This document shows, in pieces, positions 1 through 7,366 of a stretch of DNA of 36,638 nucleotides. The first letter of the stretch is position 1. Every line of letters begins with the position of its first letter. Below the pieces are notes generated by a model. That model did not search any database. It was not told the DNA's origin and saw only the letters and a program-made list of their open reading frames with translations. A program made the translations under genes and the position numbers. The stretch is from Sorangium cellulosum (GTDB lineage: Bacteria > Myxococcota_A > Polyangia > Polyangiales > Polyangiaceae), in contig NZ_JEMA01000505.1 of NCBI RefSeq assembly GCF_001589285.1, positions 27,151 to 63,788 on the forward strand, read 5' to 3'.

Positions 1-231
1 ACGCCGAAGCGCGCCGCCGCCAAGAAGCCCGCCGCCAAGAAGGCGGCTCCGAAGCGCAAGGCGAAGGCCGCCGGCAAGCGCGCGGCTGCGCCGAAGAAGG
101 CGGCCTCGCCTCGAGGCGGGCGCGCGGCTGCCAAGCGCGCGCCGGCCAAGGGCGCGGGCACCCGCGGCGCGCGCAAGAGCACGCCGGCCCCGGCGCCTGC
201 GAGCACCGGGCCGTCCGACGAGTCGGAATAA
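1..231 (+). CDS. Histone H1-like Lys/Ala/Pro-rich DNA-binding protein, C-terminal part (5' end outside window)
   Basis: The frame is open from base 1 to a TAA at 229-231 and encodes 76 residues made almost wholly of Lys, Ala, Pro and Arg, with repeated AAKK/APKK-type units. The last 16 residues turn acidic and Ser/Pro-rich (ending SDESE). This composition is that of the disordered tail of histone H1 / eukaryote-like chromosomal proteins, which coat or compact DNA through charge. Such tails occur in myxobacteria, chlamydiae and Bordetella. The N-terminal part is outside the window, so a globular domain, for instance an HU or Rho-like core, cannot be excluded. The DNA-binding role is inferred from composition alone. 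Confidence 0.75.
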   Translation, partial: TPKRAAAKKPAAKKAAPKRKAKAAGKRAAAPKKAASPRGGRAAAKRAPAKGAGTRGARKSTPAPAPASTGPSDESE

Positions 232-604
232 GCCGCCAAAGGCGACGCGCCTCGCGCCGTCCACCCGGTGAGGCGCCGCGAGCAGGCCCGCCGGCCGCGA
301 CGAGAAACTCTGTCCTACAGGTCGCTTCTACAGGACGCCCGAGGGTGAGCACGCCGCGGAGCCGGCGCGCTGGTCCAGGCTGGGGGCGCGCGCGGGTTGA
401 TGATGTCCCCGCGACCGCGCCGCCGCGCGACGATCGCGACCGACGCGCGCGCGCAGGTCGCCGCGCTGGATCGGCGCGGCGCTGGACCGCCGCGCGGCGC
501 GTACGTTCGCCTGCCTTGCGCCGCCGAACGGCGCGCGCCGGGAGCCGCGCTCGGCGCCTCGGCGCCTCGGTGGTGGAGCGGCGGCGCGGCGCCGAGAGGG
601 GCGC
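232..604. other. Intergenic region between convergent genes, no gene seen
   Basis: 373 nt between the end of the histone-like gene and the stop of the minus-strand 536-aa gene. Open frames here are by-products of extreme GC content: Arg/Ala-rich with no recognisable domain. Apart from the hairpin described at 558-596 nothing else is evident. Confidence 0.6.
558..596 (-). terminator. GC-rich hairpin, candidate terminator
   Basis: CTCGGCGCC at 558-566 pairs perfectly with GGCGCCGAG at 588-596 (9-bp stem, 21-nt loop), just past the stop of the minus-strand gene ending at 605. A second copy of the left arm lies at 550-558. There is no T-run, so this is either a non-canonical terminator or a 3'-end stabilising structure. 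Confidence 0.35.
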
Positions 605-2215
605 TCAGGTGCGCTCGCCGAGGTAGAGCCGGAGGGCGCGCGCGGCGCCCTTGCGATCGAACGGCACGCCCACGAGGTCCTCGCGCTTCGAGATCTGCTC
701 GAACAGCTTCATCAGGAACTCGAAGAACGCCTCGCACTCGCGGATGGCGGCGTCGAGCCGCTGGGGGTCGAGCAGGTCGCTGTCCTCGAGCGCCGTCATC
801 GCCGAGACGAACGCGTCGACGCGGGGGTAGTCGCCCACGCGGAGCAGCGGGTAGCCCATCGCCCGGAAGTACGAGAGGAACTCGCGGACGAACGCGAAGC
901 TCGCGATGCCCGTCCACCGGTCGGGCGCGGGGCCGGTTGTGCGCGCCTTGCTCGCGAACGCGCGGGCGATCTGGGCGAACATCCACACGTCGCGGCGGAG
1001 GCGATCGCTCGTCGCCCGCCGCGCCGCGTGGTCGTCGAAGACGCGACCCTCCTCGAGCTTCGCGCCGAGCGATCTGCCGAGGAACAGGATCGCGTTCTGC
1101 AGCGCGGGGCGGAGGCCGTGCGACACGGCGCGGAGGCGGAGGCGGTACTCGGACTCGCTCACCAGCGCGTCGGCGGGCGGGAGGTCGTGCTCGAAGGCGC
1201 GGCGCATCTCGAGCCGCAGGTTCGCGGCGAGCCCGGTCAGCGCGGCCTTCGTCGAGAGGAGGCGGTGGCCCTCGGCGGCGAGCTCGTCGTGGCGCGCGAC
1301 GAGCTCGCTCGCGGGCACGCGCAGCAGATCCCGCTCGAAGCTGTCCGCGAGCAGCGCTCCCGCGCGGCGGCGGAGGTAGTTCGAGAGCGCGCGCGCGTCG
1401 CTGCGAAGGACGGCGAGCACCAGGTAGCCGCGCCCGGCGACGCGGTGATCCGAGTGGTCGAGCGCGATCGCGTCGAGCAGCCGGAGGTACCGGAGCATCC
1501 GGAACAGCGCGAGGAACGTGAGCGCCACGAGGCGGTGCGCATGCTCGCCGGGCACGCGGTGGATCAGCTCGAGCACCTGCGTCGACGCGATGCGATCGAA
1601 CTCCGGGCGAAACTCGAGCGCGTGGAGCGGGTTGAAGAACGTGCTCTGCGCGATCTCGCGCATCGCCGTCGCGAGGTGCGCGTAGAAGAGCCTGAAGCTG
1701 ACCCGCGGCAGCCGGAGCAGCCCGCCCGCGACCTCGATGAGGTTCGTGAACCCGTGCCGCAGCACGAAGAGGCTCGACTCCGGCGACTCCTGCGCCATGG
1801 TCGCGTGCAGGAGGCGCGTGCGCGCGGTGTCCTCCGGGAGCACCGTCTCCAGGTACCGCTGGAAGACGAAGGCGCGGTCGCGATCGCCGAGCATGGTGCG
1901 CGTGAGCTGGACGACGCGCGCCATGCCGTCGCGGGCGTGCTGGAGGTGCTCGTGGAAGTCGTGGCTGACGATCGTCTGGCGACGCCCGGCGCCGGGGTGG
2001 TTCCGCGGGTTCGCGAAGCAGGCGACGCCTTTCAGGAGGATCTCGAGCTCGAAGAGCGTCTCGTCCTTCTTGTCGGCCGCGAGCCGCGCGAACCACGCCT
2101 CGCGGGCTTGCTGCTGCTCCCGCCGCAGGCCGCGCGTGTCGCGGAGCAGCTCGGCGTAGGCGTTGCGGCCGGGGTGGCCCGAGCCGCGCAGGATCCCCGA
2201 AGCGTCGCTCGACAC
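605..2215 (-). CDS. Conserved-looking hypothetical protein, 536 aa, function unknown
   Basis: I do not recognise the family. The 536-aa product is predicted cytoplasmic: no signal peptide and no convincing membrane segment. It is rich in Leu/Arg/Ala heptad-like stretches that suggest a mostly helical fold. Distinctive features are an N-terminal charged segment, a Cys/Phe/Asn/Pro/His patch around residue 65-75 and several Phe/His/Arg-rich helices around 190-230. The GTG start at 2213-2215 is supported by GAGGAG nine bases upstream. The gene begins 28 nt after the stop of the AgmX/PglI-type lipoprotein on the same strand, so the two are probably cotranscribed. Codon usage is strongly GC3-biased, supporting real coding. 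Confidence 0.75.
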   Translation of the reverse strand: MSSDASGILRGSGHPGRNAYAELLRDTRGLRREQQQAREAWFARLAADKKDETLFELEILLKGVACFANPRNHPGAGRRQTIVSHDFHEHLQHARDGMARVVQLTRTMLGDRDRAFVFQRYLETVLPEDTARTRLLHATMAQESPESSLFVLRHGFTNLIEVAGGLLRLPRVSFRLFYAHLATAMREIAQSTFFNPLHALEFRPEFDRIASTQVLELIHRVPGEHAHRLVALTFLALFRMLRYLRLLDAIALDHSDHRVAGRGYLVLAVLRSDARALSNYLRRRAGALLADSFERDLLRVPASELVARHDELAAEGHRLLSTKAALTGLAANLRLEMRRAFEHDLPPADALVSESEYRLRLRAVSHGLRPALQNAILFLGRSLGAKLEEGRVFDDHAARRATSDRLRRDVWMFAQIARAFASKARTTGPAPDRWTGIASFAFVREFLSYFRAMGYPLLRVGDYPRVDAFVSAMTALEDSDLLDPQRLDAAIRECEAFFEFLMKLFEQISKREDLVGVPFDRKGAARALRLYLGERT

Positions 2216-2243
2216 AGACGTGCTCCTCGCCGGCGATGCGCTG

Positions 2244-2888
2244 CTAGTTGTGTCTCTTGAAATCGAAGGGGTAGGTCAGCACCGTCTCCTTGCCGCTCGG
2301 CGAGCGCGCCCACGTGACCGACTTCGCGAGCTCCGCCATGCAGGACTCGATCTGCGGCGCGGTCACGTCGCTCTTGTCGCGCACGATGGTGGCCTCCTCG
2401 AAGGTCCCGTCGGGCTTCAGCTTGAGCTGCCAGGTGACCCTGCCCTGCGCGCCCGGGTGCTTGCGCGCGTAGAGGTCGAAGCAGCAGCGGAAGCCGTCGC
2501 GCCGCGCCTTGATCGCGTCGACGAGCGGCTGCAGACGATCGCTCGATCCCGCGTCGGCGGAGGTCATGGCGTTGTTCATCACGACCCCGCCGTCCGGCGG
2601 CTCGTTCGTGATCTCGGAGGCGATCGCCTTGCAGTCCTCGACCGTCTCCGGGGTCTTCCCGCGGCTCGCTGGTCTGTCCGCCTGGGCCGGCGCCGCGGCG
2701 CCCGGGTTGGGGGCGGCGGGATCGGCGGCGGCCGGCTGCGACGCGGGCGGGGGCGGAGCGCCGGGCGGCGCGCTCTCCGGCGGCGAAGGTGGCGCGGTGC
2801 CGCTCGAGCAGGCCACGAACAGGGTCGCGGCGACGAGGACTCCGGTGAACACGGCGCTGGCAGTGGCGCAGGGACGCATGGCGCGCAT
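2244..2888 (-). CDS. Lipoprotein with AgmX/PglI-type C-terminal domain
   Basis: 214-aa product. The N-terminus has a short basic region, a hydrophobic stretch and a lipobox-like FVAC followed by SSG, so it should be exported and lipid-anchored. Next comes a long Pro/Ala-rich linker, about residues 30-80. The C-terminal ~90 residues contain a CCFDLY segment, then GRVTWQLKLKPDGTFEEATI, and end with a conserved Cys (ESCM) and YPFDF. This pattern resembles the AgmX/PglI C-terminal domain, a TonB-C-like fold of myxobacterial gliding-motility proteins, in which two cysteines bracket a G-R-V-x-hydrophobic strand. ATG 2888 is used; ATG 2879 is equally possible, because TTTAGT at 2889-2894 looks like a -10 box nine bases before it. 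It is the first gene of a pair with the unknown 536-aa protein. Confidence 0.7.
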   Translation of the reverse strand: MRAMRPCATASAVFTGVLVAATLFVACSSGTAPPSPPESAPPGAPPPPASQPAAADPAAPNPGAAAPAQADRPASRGKTPETVEDCKAIASEITNEPPDGGVVMNNAMTSADAGSSDRLQPLVDAIKARRDGFRCCFDLYARKHPGAQGRVTWQLKLKPDGTFEEATIVRDKSDVTAPQIESCMAELAKSVTWARSPSGKETVLTYPFDFKRHN

Positions 2889-2973
2889 ACTAAACGGTTC
2901 GGCAGAGCGGAGGCGAGGTGCCTCGTGTTTTTCTCCCCTCCCGCCGGCGATCCGAGCTCTCCTCACGGCTGTC
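2889..2973. promoter_or_regulatory. Divergent promoter region between two lipoprotein genes
   Basis: 85 nt separate the two divergent lipoprotein starts, so promoters for both strands must lie here or overlap the genes. On the minus strand TTTAGT (2894-2889) resembles a -10 element immediately before the start codons. No clear plus-strand promoter was found. Confidence 0.35.
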
Positions 2974-3441
2974 GTGAAGATCCCGCTGCTTTTCATGGCC
3001 GGCACCGCTCTCGCCGCCCTCGCGCCGGCAGGCTGCGATCCCATCGCCGAGCCGCTGCTTTGCGGGGAGATCCCCGAGGGAGGGTGCCCGGTCGGCCGGG
3101 GGGGGACCTGCGACGATGACGCGTGCAGCGCTCTGTACGATTGCAGCGACGGGGCGTGGACGAGGGTCGCGCGCTGCGATCGGCCCGGCGAGCCCGCGCC
3201 GGACGCGGGGGCGGGCGGCGGTCCGGAGGACGGCTGCGAGGTCGTGACGCTCGATCGCAGCGGCGAGGCGTCGGGCTGCGCGCCCGCGCTTCAGGAGCCG
3301 GACTGCCCGGCCGACGCCGCCGAGACGTGCGCGGAGGCAGCGTGCCGGACGGGCTGCGTCGAGTTCTTCCTCTGCACCGAGGAGGGGTGGAGCGCGGTCG
3401 CGTACTGCGACGAGCAGGGGCGAATCACCGTGGCGCCGTGA
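2974..3441 (+). CDS. Small secreted cysteine-rich lipoprotein with duplicated module
   Basis: 155-aa product from a GTG start. The first 20 residues form a signal peptide (KIPLLFMAGTALAALAPAG) ending in a Gly-Cys that could be lipidated. The mature part carries 14 further cysteines. Two copies of one module are visible: CP-x6-TC-x3-AC, then (Y/F)-x-C, then a GxWxxVAxCD-type end, separated by an Asp/Gly/Pro-rich linker near residues 70-85. The regular cysteine spacing implies disulfides, hence a cell-surface or periplasmic location. I know of no assigned function; such small Cys-rich lipoproteins are common in myxobacteria. The frame stays open upstream, but the signal peptide fixes the start. 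Confidence 0.65.
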   Translation: MKIPLLFMAGTALAALAPAGCDPIAEPLLCGEIPEGGCPVGRGGTCDDDACSALYDCSDGAWTRVARCDRPGEPAPDAGAGGGPEDGCEVVTLDRSGEASGCAPALQEPDCPADAAETCAEAACRTGCVEFFLCTEEGWSAVAYCDEQGRITVAP

Positions 3442-3475
3442 GCCGCCCGCCCTGTCGCCGGCGGCTCCGGGCGGC
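3442..3475. terminator. Stem-loop between convergent genes
   Basis: GCCGCCCG (3442-3449) pairs with CGGGCGGC (3468-3475), an 8-bp perfect stem with an 18-nt loop, directly after the TGA of the Cys-rich lipoprotein and before the stop of the convergent HNH gene at 3502. It could serve both strands. No T-tract follows. Confidence 0.45.
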
Positions 3476-3501
3476 GTCGCTGTGCGCCTGGCGAGGGGGC
3501 G

Positions 3502-4203
3502 TCAGCCGGCCTTGAGGAAGGGGCTCCACTCGTCGAACGAGTGCGGCAGCCCGAGCAGGATCTGCATGGTCGCCGACCACCGAGGAGGCACCGGCTGGCG
3601 GATGAGCCGCATGCTGGCCTCGTCGGGCGTGCGCCATCCCTTGCGGAGGTTGCACGTGCGGCAGGCGGTCACGAGGTTCTCCCAGGAGTCCTCGCCGCCG
3701 CGCGACCGGGGGAGCACGTGGTCGATGTTGAGGTCGCGGACGGGCGGGCGGCGCGCGCAGTACTGACACTGGTGCGCGTCGCGTAGCATCACGTTCTTCC
3801 GTGTGAGCCGGATGGTCGGGCGCCGCATGCGATCGTAGCGGCGGAGGTGCAGGACGCGCGGCACGCGGAGCGAGCCGCCGACCACAGGGAGGCCGTCGTC
3901 CTTGTCCCGTACGGGCAAGCTCCGCCAGGCCGAGAAATCGTGAAGCTCGCCGGCCTCGTCGATGGCCAGGGCCGCGCCGCCGAAGAGCAGCAGGAAAGCG
4001 CGGCGCGCCGTCGTGATCTGAACAGGCTGGAAGAAGCGGTTCACGACGAGGACGGGGAGGTCGAGCGGCTCGGCCTTGCGGTCACGGCGGAACCCAGAAA
4101 ACTCGTCGCCGAGATCGAGCTCCTCATGCGCAGAGCCCCCCGGGACTGTGGCTACCCCGTCCGGCACGCCCGGGAGTGTAGCAACGAAAGCTCCCGTGAA
4201 CAT
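3502..4203 (-). CDS. HNH endonuclease family protein
   Basis: 233-aa product. Residues ~50-75 (VLVVNRFFQPVQITTARRAF) match the N-terminal region typical of a widespread bacterial HNH family. The C-terminal HNH/beta-beta-alpha-metal domain shows C146-x2-C149, the IDHVLPRSRGG core (D161, H162), N177 in ENLV and C181-x2-C184-N185. The four Cys should bind structural zinc, and D161/H162 and N177 form the nuclease centre. The family is a predicted metal-dependent DNA nicking or cleaving enzyme; its cellular role is unknown. The frame remains open further upstream, but that extension would overlap the divergent exonuclease gene and lacks family similarity, so ATG 4203 is chosen. Confidence 0.88.
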   Translation of the reverse strand: MFTGAFVATLPGVPDGVATVPGGSAHEELDLGDEFSGFRRDRKAEPLDLPVLVVNRFFQPVQITTARRAFLLLFGGAALAIDEAGELHDFSAWRSLPVRDKDDGLPVVGGSLRVPRVLHLRRYDRMRRPTIRLTRKNVMLRDAHQCQYCARRPPVRDLNIDHVLPRSRGGEDSWENLVTACRTCNLRKGWRTPDEASMRLIRQPVPPRWSATMQILLGLPHSFDEWSPFLKAG

Positions 4204-4491
4204 CCGGCGCTTTGCGGCAGAAATCCTGCTGTGCTGTGTGTGGGCGCGGCGCGGGAACAGCGCGGGACGAGCTCGTTGCGCCCCCTCGGGGCTCGCCGCA
4301 AGCTCGCGCACCCAGCGCGGCCTCCGGGGCGCGGGGCCGGCGAGATGAGGCCGGCTCCCCCCGCGGGCCGGGGGCGCCGCCCGACATTGCGCGGCGAGCG
4401 CTTTCGGTCGGGCGCGGGTTTCGCTAAGACCCGTCCATGTCGAGGGACGGCCGCCCCCAGGGCAGCGCCGTCGTGGTGGGGAACCGATCGG
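4204..4491. promoter_or_regulatory. Divergent intergenic region between HNH nuclease and exonuclease-WYL genes
   Basis: 288 nt between two divergent nuclease genes. It must contain promoters for both directions. The less GC-rich patch around 4428-4436 (TTTCGCTAAGA) is the most promoter-like stretch for the plus strand, but I could not define -35/-10 boxes with confidence. Confidence 0.3.
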
Positions 4492-5388
4492 ATGACAGAG
4501 CAGCGCGAAGGAGCGGAGCCAGAGCGGACGACCGGCGCAGAGCCCCCCGCCGGCTCGCCCTGGGATGATCCGATCGAGCGCGCGCCGCTCGTGTTCCTCG
4601 ATCTCGAGATGACGGGGCTCCGCCCCGAGAGCGACCGCGTCATCGAGGTCTGCGCCGAGCGGATGCGGGGGGATACGTGCGAGGACGCGATCACGTCGCT
4701 CGTGCGGCCCGAGCCGGACGTGTTCGGCAACGCGCACGTGCACGGCATCGATCCGCGGGAGCTCGCGGGCGCGCGCACGTTCCCCGAGCTCTGCGATCGC
4801 ATCGAGCAGGTGATGGAGGGCGCGGTGATCGTCGCCCACGCGGCCGCATGGGATGTCGCGTTCCTCGAGGCCGAGCTCGAGCGGGCAGGCAAGGCGAAGC
4901 GCATCCCGCACTACCTCGACACGCTGGTCCTGTCGCGCCGGGCCTTCGCCCTGCCGAGCCACAGCCTCGCCTCGCTGTGCCGGGAGCTCGGCGTGCACCG
5001 CGAGCGCGCCCACCGCGCCGAGGACGACGTCCACGCGCTGCGCGCCGTGTTCCGCAAGATCGTGGAGGTCCTCGCCCCGCGGACGCCGCGCGACCTGTGG
5101 CACGTCCGGATCGGCGAGCGCCACGCCCGTCCGGCGCTCGTCGCTGCGGCGGTGCGCGCGGCCGAGCACTCCGCCACCGTGCGGATGCGGTACCGCCCGG
5201 CGCGCCGGGGGCCGGAGGAGCTCGTGGTACGGGTAACGGGGGTGCGAACGGACCTCGACCCACCCCGGGTTCTCGGCTATCTGCTCCCGTCGCGCAGCCG
5301 TCGTGAGCTACGGGCCGATCGCATCCTGGCGATCGAGCCGATCTCGCCGGGAGAGCTCGCCCCGGACGGCACGGCGCGAAGGGCCTGA
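4492..5388 (+). CDS. DEDDh 3'-5' exonuclease (DnaQ/RNase T-like) with C-terminal WYL-like domain
   Basis: 298-aa product. Residues 32-192 form a DnaQ-type exonuclease: Exo I FLDLEMTG with D37 and E39, Exo II AHAAAWDVAFLEAE with D121, and Exo III H174-x4-D179. All four acidic metal ligands and the general-base His are present, so it should remove nucleotides from DNA or RNA 3' ends. After a linker, residues ~228-284 read as a beta-rich domain (VRMRYRP... then VRVTGV, LGYLL, ELRADRILAIEP) that resembles the WYL ligand-sensing fold. The length is unlike DnaQ epsilon, which has a polymerase-binding tail instead. It lies 8 nt upstream of the retropepsin-like lipoprotein gene and is divergent from an HNH nuclease. 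A proofreading role is less likely than a regulated repair, RNA-turnover or defence role. Confidence 0.82.
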   Translation: MTEQREGAEPERTTGAEPPAGSPWDDPIERAPLVFLDLEMTGLRPESDRVIEVCAERMRGDTCEDAITSLVRPEPDVFGNAHVHGIDPRELAGARTFPELCDRIEQVMEGAVIVAHAAAWDVAFLEAELERAGKAKRIPHYLDTLVLSRRAFALPSHSLASLCRELGVHRERAHRAEDDVHALRAVFRKIVEVLAPRTPRDLWHVRIGERHARPALVAAAVRAAEHSATVRMRYRPARRGPEELVVRVTGVRTDLDPPRVLGYLLPSRSRRELRADRILAIEPISPGELAPDGTARRA

Positions 5389-5395
5389 GATCCAC

Positions 5396-6847
5396 GTGCG
5401 AATCCACTCGAACCGTACCGCGCCGACGCGACGCTCCCCTCTTGCTGTTCGCCTCGGCGGCCTGCTTGCCGCGACACTCCTCGCCTCGTGCTCGACCATG
5501 ATGGGCCCGGAGACGGCCCGTCCGCCGGCGGCGGAGAAGTGGCTCGCCCGCGCTCGGCAGGAGTTCCAGTCCGCCGACGTCGACAACGCGCGCGACGCTG
5601 TCGCGAAGGCGCTGACGATCGTCCCGACCGACACCGAGGCGCGGCTGCTCGCGGGGCGCATCGCGCTGGCGCGGCTCGACTACGCCGAGGCGCTGCGCCT
5701 CCTCAAGGGGGTCGCCGGCTCCGAGGCGGCCGGGCTCCGCGGGCGCGCGCTCTGGTACAAGGGCGATCTCGACGCCGCCGCGGACGAGCTCGAGGCGATG
5801 CTCGACGATCCCGATGTGGTCGACGACTGGGCGAAGTCGATCGCCAAGCTGGCGCGGCGCGGGGCGGGGCGGGCGCCGTTCACGATCTCGGGCGCGCTCC
5901 TGGCGGCGATCGAGATGCCCCACGTCAGCCCGGCGGCGCCCTTCTTCGTCGTCGAGGTCGAGATCGACGGCGAGTCGGCGCTCGCCATGGTGTCGACCGG
6001 CACGGGCGAGGTGGTCCTCGACAGCAGCACGCGCAAGGAGCCGAGCTGGGTCTCCCTCCGCTTCGGCAAGAAGCTCGAGGTCAACGACGTGCCGGCGCTC
6101 ACGCAGGACCTGTCGGGCATCTCGAAGCAGATGGGCGCGCCGATCAAGGCGCTGCTCGGGGTGAACCTGCTCCGCCACCTCAACGCCACCATCGACTACA
6201 GCGGCCGGCAGTTCGTGGTGCGCAGCTTCTCCCCGCCGGCGCCGCCCGACGCGACGCGCGTCGACCTCGCCTTCATCAAGGGCGGCGGCATGGTGCTGCG
6301 GAGCAGCGTCGGCCCCGACAAGACGCTGCAGGGGCCGATGCTCATCGACACGTCGATGACGTTCCCGATCGCGCTCGACAAGGAGGGCTGGAAGAAGGCC
6401 GGCTTCGAGGCCGACGGGCTGAAGCGGGTCGAGCAGGATCCGGAGCAGAAGCTGAAGCAGGGCGTCGTGCCGATGCTGCGGCTGGGCGCGCTGGAGATCC
6501 CGAAGGTGCCGGGCGTGTACGGGGCGCCGCTCCAGGCGGTCGAGAAGCAGCTCCAGCTCGATCTGGACGGGGTGATCGGCGCGGGGCTGCTCGCCTACTT
6601 CCGCATCACCTTCGGCGACGGCGGTCGGCTCATGTGGATCGAGGATGACGTCGCCATGAACAAGGTGCTTCAGGGCAGCGAGCCGGCCCCCGCCAACGAA
6701 GGGCAGGCGCCCGCCCCGGCGGGCGAGACCGGCTCACCGGCGCCCCAGGCGCCTGCGCCGCAGGCGCCCGCGCCCCAGACCGCGCCGCCGCCGCCGCCTG
6801 CAGCGGCGCCGCCCGCGGGCGCGCCCCGACGGACGCCCGACCGGTGA
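5396..6847 (+). CDS. Lipoprotein with TPR-like and retropepsin-like (aspartyl protease fold) domains
   Basis: 483-aa product from a GTG start 8 nt after the exonuclease gene. A twin-Arg n-region, hydrophobic core and clear lipobox LASC (C32) make it a lipoprotein. Residues ~45-155 are helical TPR-like repeats. Residues ~178-275 look like a retropepsin-type domain: VEVEIDGESALAMV, then STG where the catalytic DTG belongs (S200), then ALLGVNLLRHLNATIDY, which matches the LLGxxxL...IDY ending of aspartyl protease folds. A second half (about 290-455) has IDTS at 317-320 and a degenerate repeat of the fold. The tail is Pro/Ala/Gln-rich. With Asp replaced by Ser it may be a binding protein rather than an active protease. 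Its TGA overlaps the GTG of coaD. Confidence 0.72.
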   Translation: MRIHSNRTAPTRRSPLAVRLGGLLAATLLASCSTMMGPETARPPAAEKWLARARQEFQSADVDNARDAVAKALTIVPTDTEARLLAGRIALARLDYAEALRLLKGVAGSEAAGLRGRALWYKGDLDAAADELEAMLDDPDVVDDWAKSIAKLARRGAGRAPFTISGALLAAIEMPHVSPAAPFFVVEVEIDGESALAMVSTGTGEVVLDSSTRKEPSWVSLRFGKKLEVNDVPALTQDLSGISKQMGAPIKALLGVNLLRHLNATIDYSGRQFVVRSFSPPAPPDATRVDLAFIKGGGMVLRSSVGPDKTLQGPMLIDTSMTFPIALDKEGWKKAGFEADGLKRVEQDPEQKLKQGVVPMLRLGALEIPKVPGVYGAPLQAVEKQLQLDLDGVIGAGLLAYFRITFGDGGRLMWIEDDVAMNKVLQGSEPAPANEGQAPAPAGETGSPAPQAPAPQAPAPQTAPPPPPAAAPPAGAPRRTPDR

Positions 6848-7350
6848 CCGCCATGTCCAAGGAACTGCTGGCGGTCTACGCAGGGAGCTTCGATCCGATC
6901 ACGTTCGGCCACCTCGACCTGATCCAGCGGGCGTCGAAGCTGTTCGATCAGGTGATCATCGCCGTCGGTCGGCACCCGACGAAGCACCCGCTCTTCACCT
7001 ACTCGGAGCGGCTGGAGCTCCTGCGCCAGACCACGAGCGAGGTGACGAACGCGCGGATCGACTCGTTCGAGGGGCTGCTCATCCAGTACTGCCAGCGGGT
7101 CGGCGCGCGCGTGATCGTCCGCGGCCTGCGCGCGGCGACCGACTTCGAGTACGAGCTGCAGATCGCCCACGCGAACGCGGACATGCTCCCCAGCGTCGAT
7201 ACCGTCTTCCTGCCGACGCGCACCCACTACGGCTTCGTCTCGGCGTCGCTCGTGCGCGAGATCGCGAGCCACGGGGGTGACGTCAGCCACTACGCGCCCG
7301 CCGTCGTCTGCGACGCGCTCCGGGCGAAGTTCGCCGCCGCGAGGCCCTGA
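6844..7350 (+). CDS. coaD: Phosphopantetheine adenylyltransferase
   Basis: 168 aa (165 if ATG 6853 is used), the usual CoaD length. It transfers AMP from ATP to 4'-phosphopantetheine, the penultimate step of coenzyme A synthesis in the cytoplasm. Visible motifs are YAGSFDPITFGH near the N-terminus (nucleotidyltransferase T/HxGH site), RGLRAATDFEYELQ in the middle (substrate-binding Arg) and the C-terminal SASLVREIA (ISSxxVR-type ATP-binding motif). GTG 6844 overlaps the preceding stop in a GTGA junction, suggesting translational coupling to the lipoprotein; ATG 6853 gives the more typical N-terminus. It is convergent with the M50 protease gene, 16 nt away. Confidence 0.95.
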   Translation: MTAMSKELLAVYAGSFDPITFGHLDLIQRASKLFDQVIIAVGRHPTKHPLFTYSERLELLRQTTSEVTNARIDSFEGLLIQYCQRVGARVIVRGLRAATDFEYELQIAHANADMLPSVDTVFLPTRTHYGFVSASLVREIASHGGDVSHYAPAVVCDALRAKFAAARP

Positions 7351-7366
7351 GCGGCGGCCGTCGTCT

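Noticed and set aside
315-2096. A minus-strand 593-codon frame overlapping the 536-aa gene
   Set aside because: It is Arg/Pro/Ala-rich low complexity in a different frame; the 605-2215 frame has a good ribosome-binding site and balanced composition.
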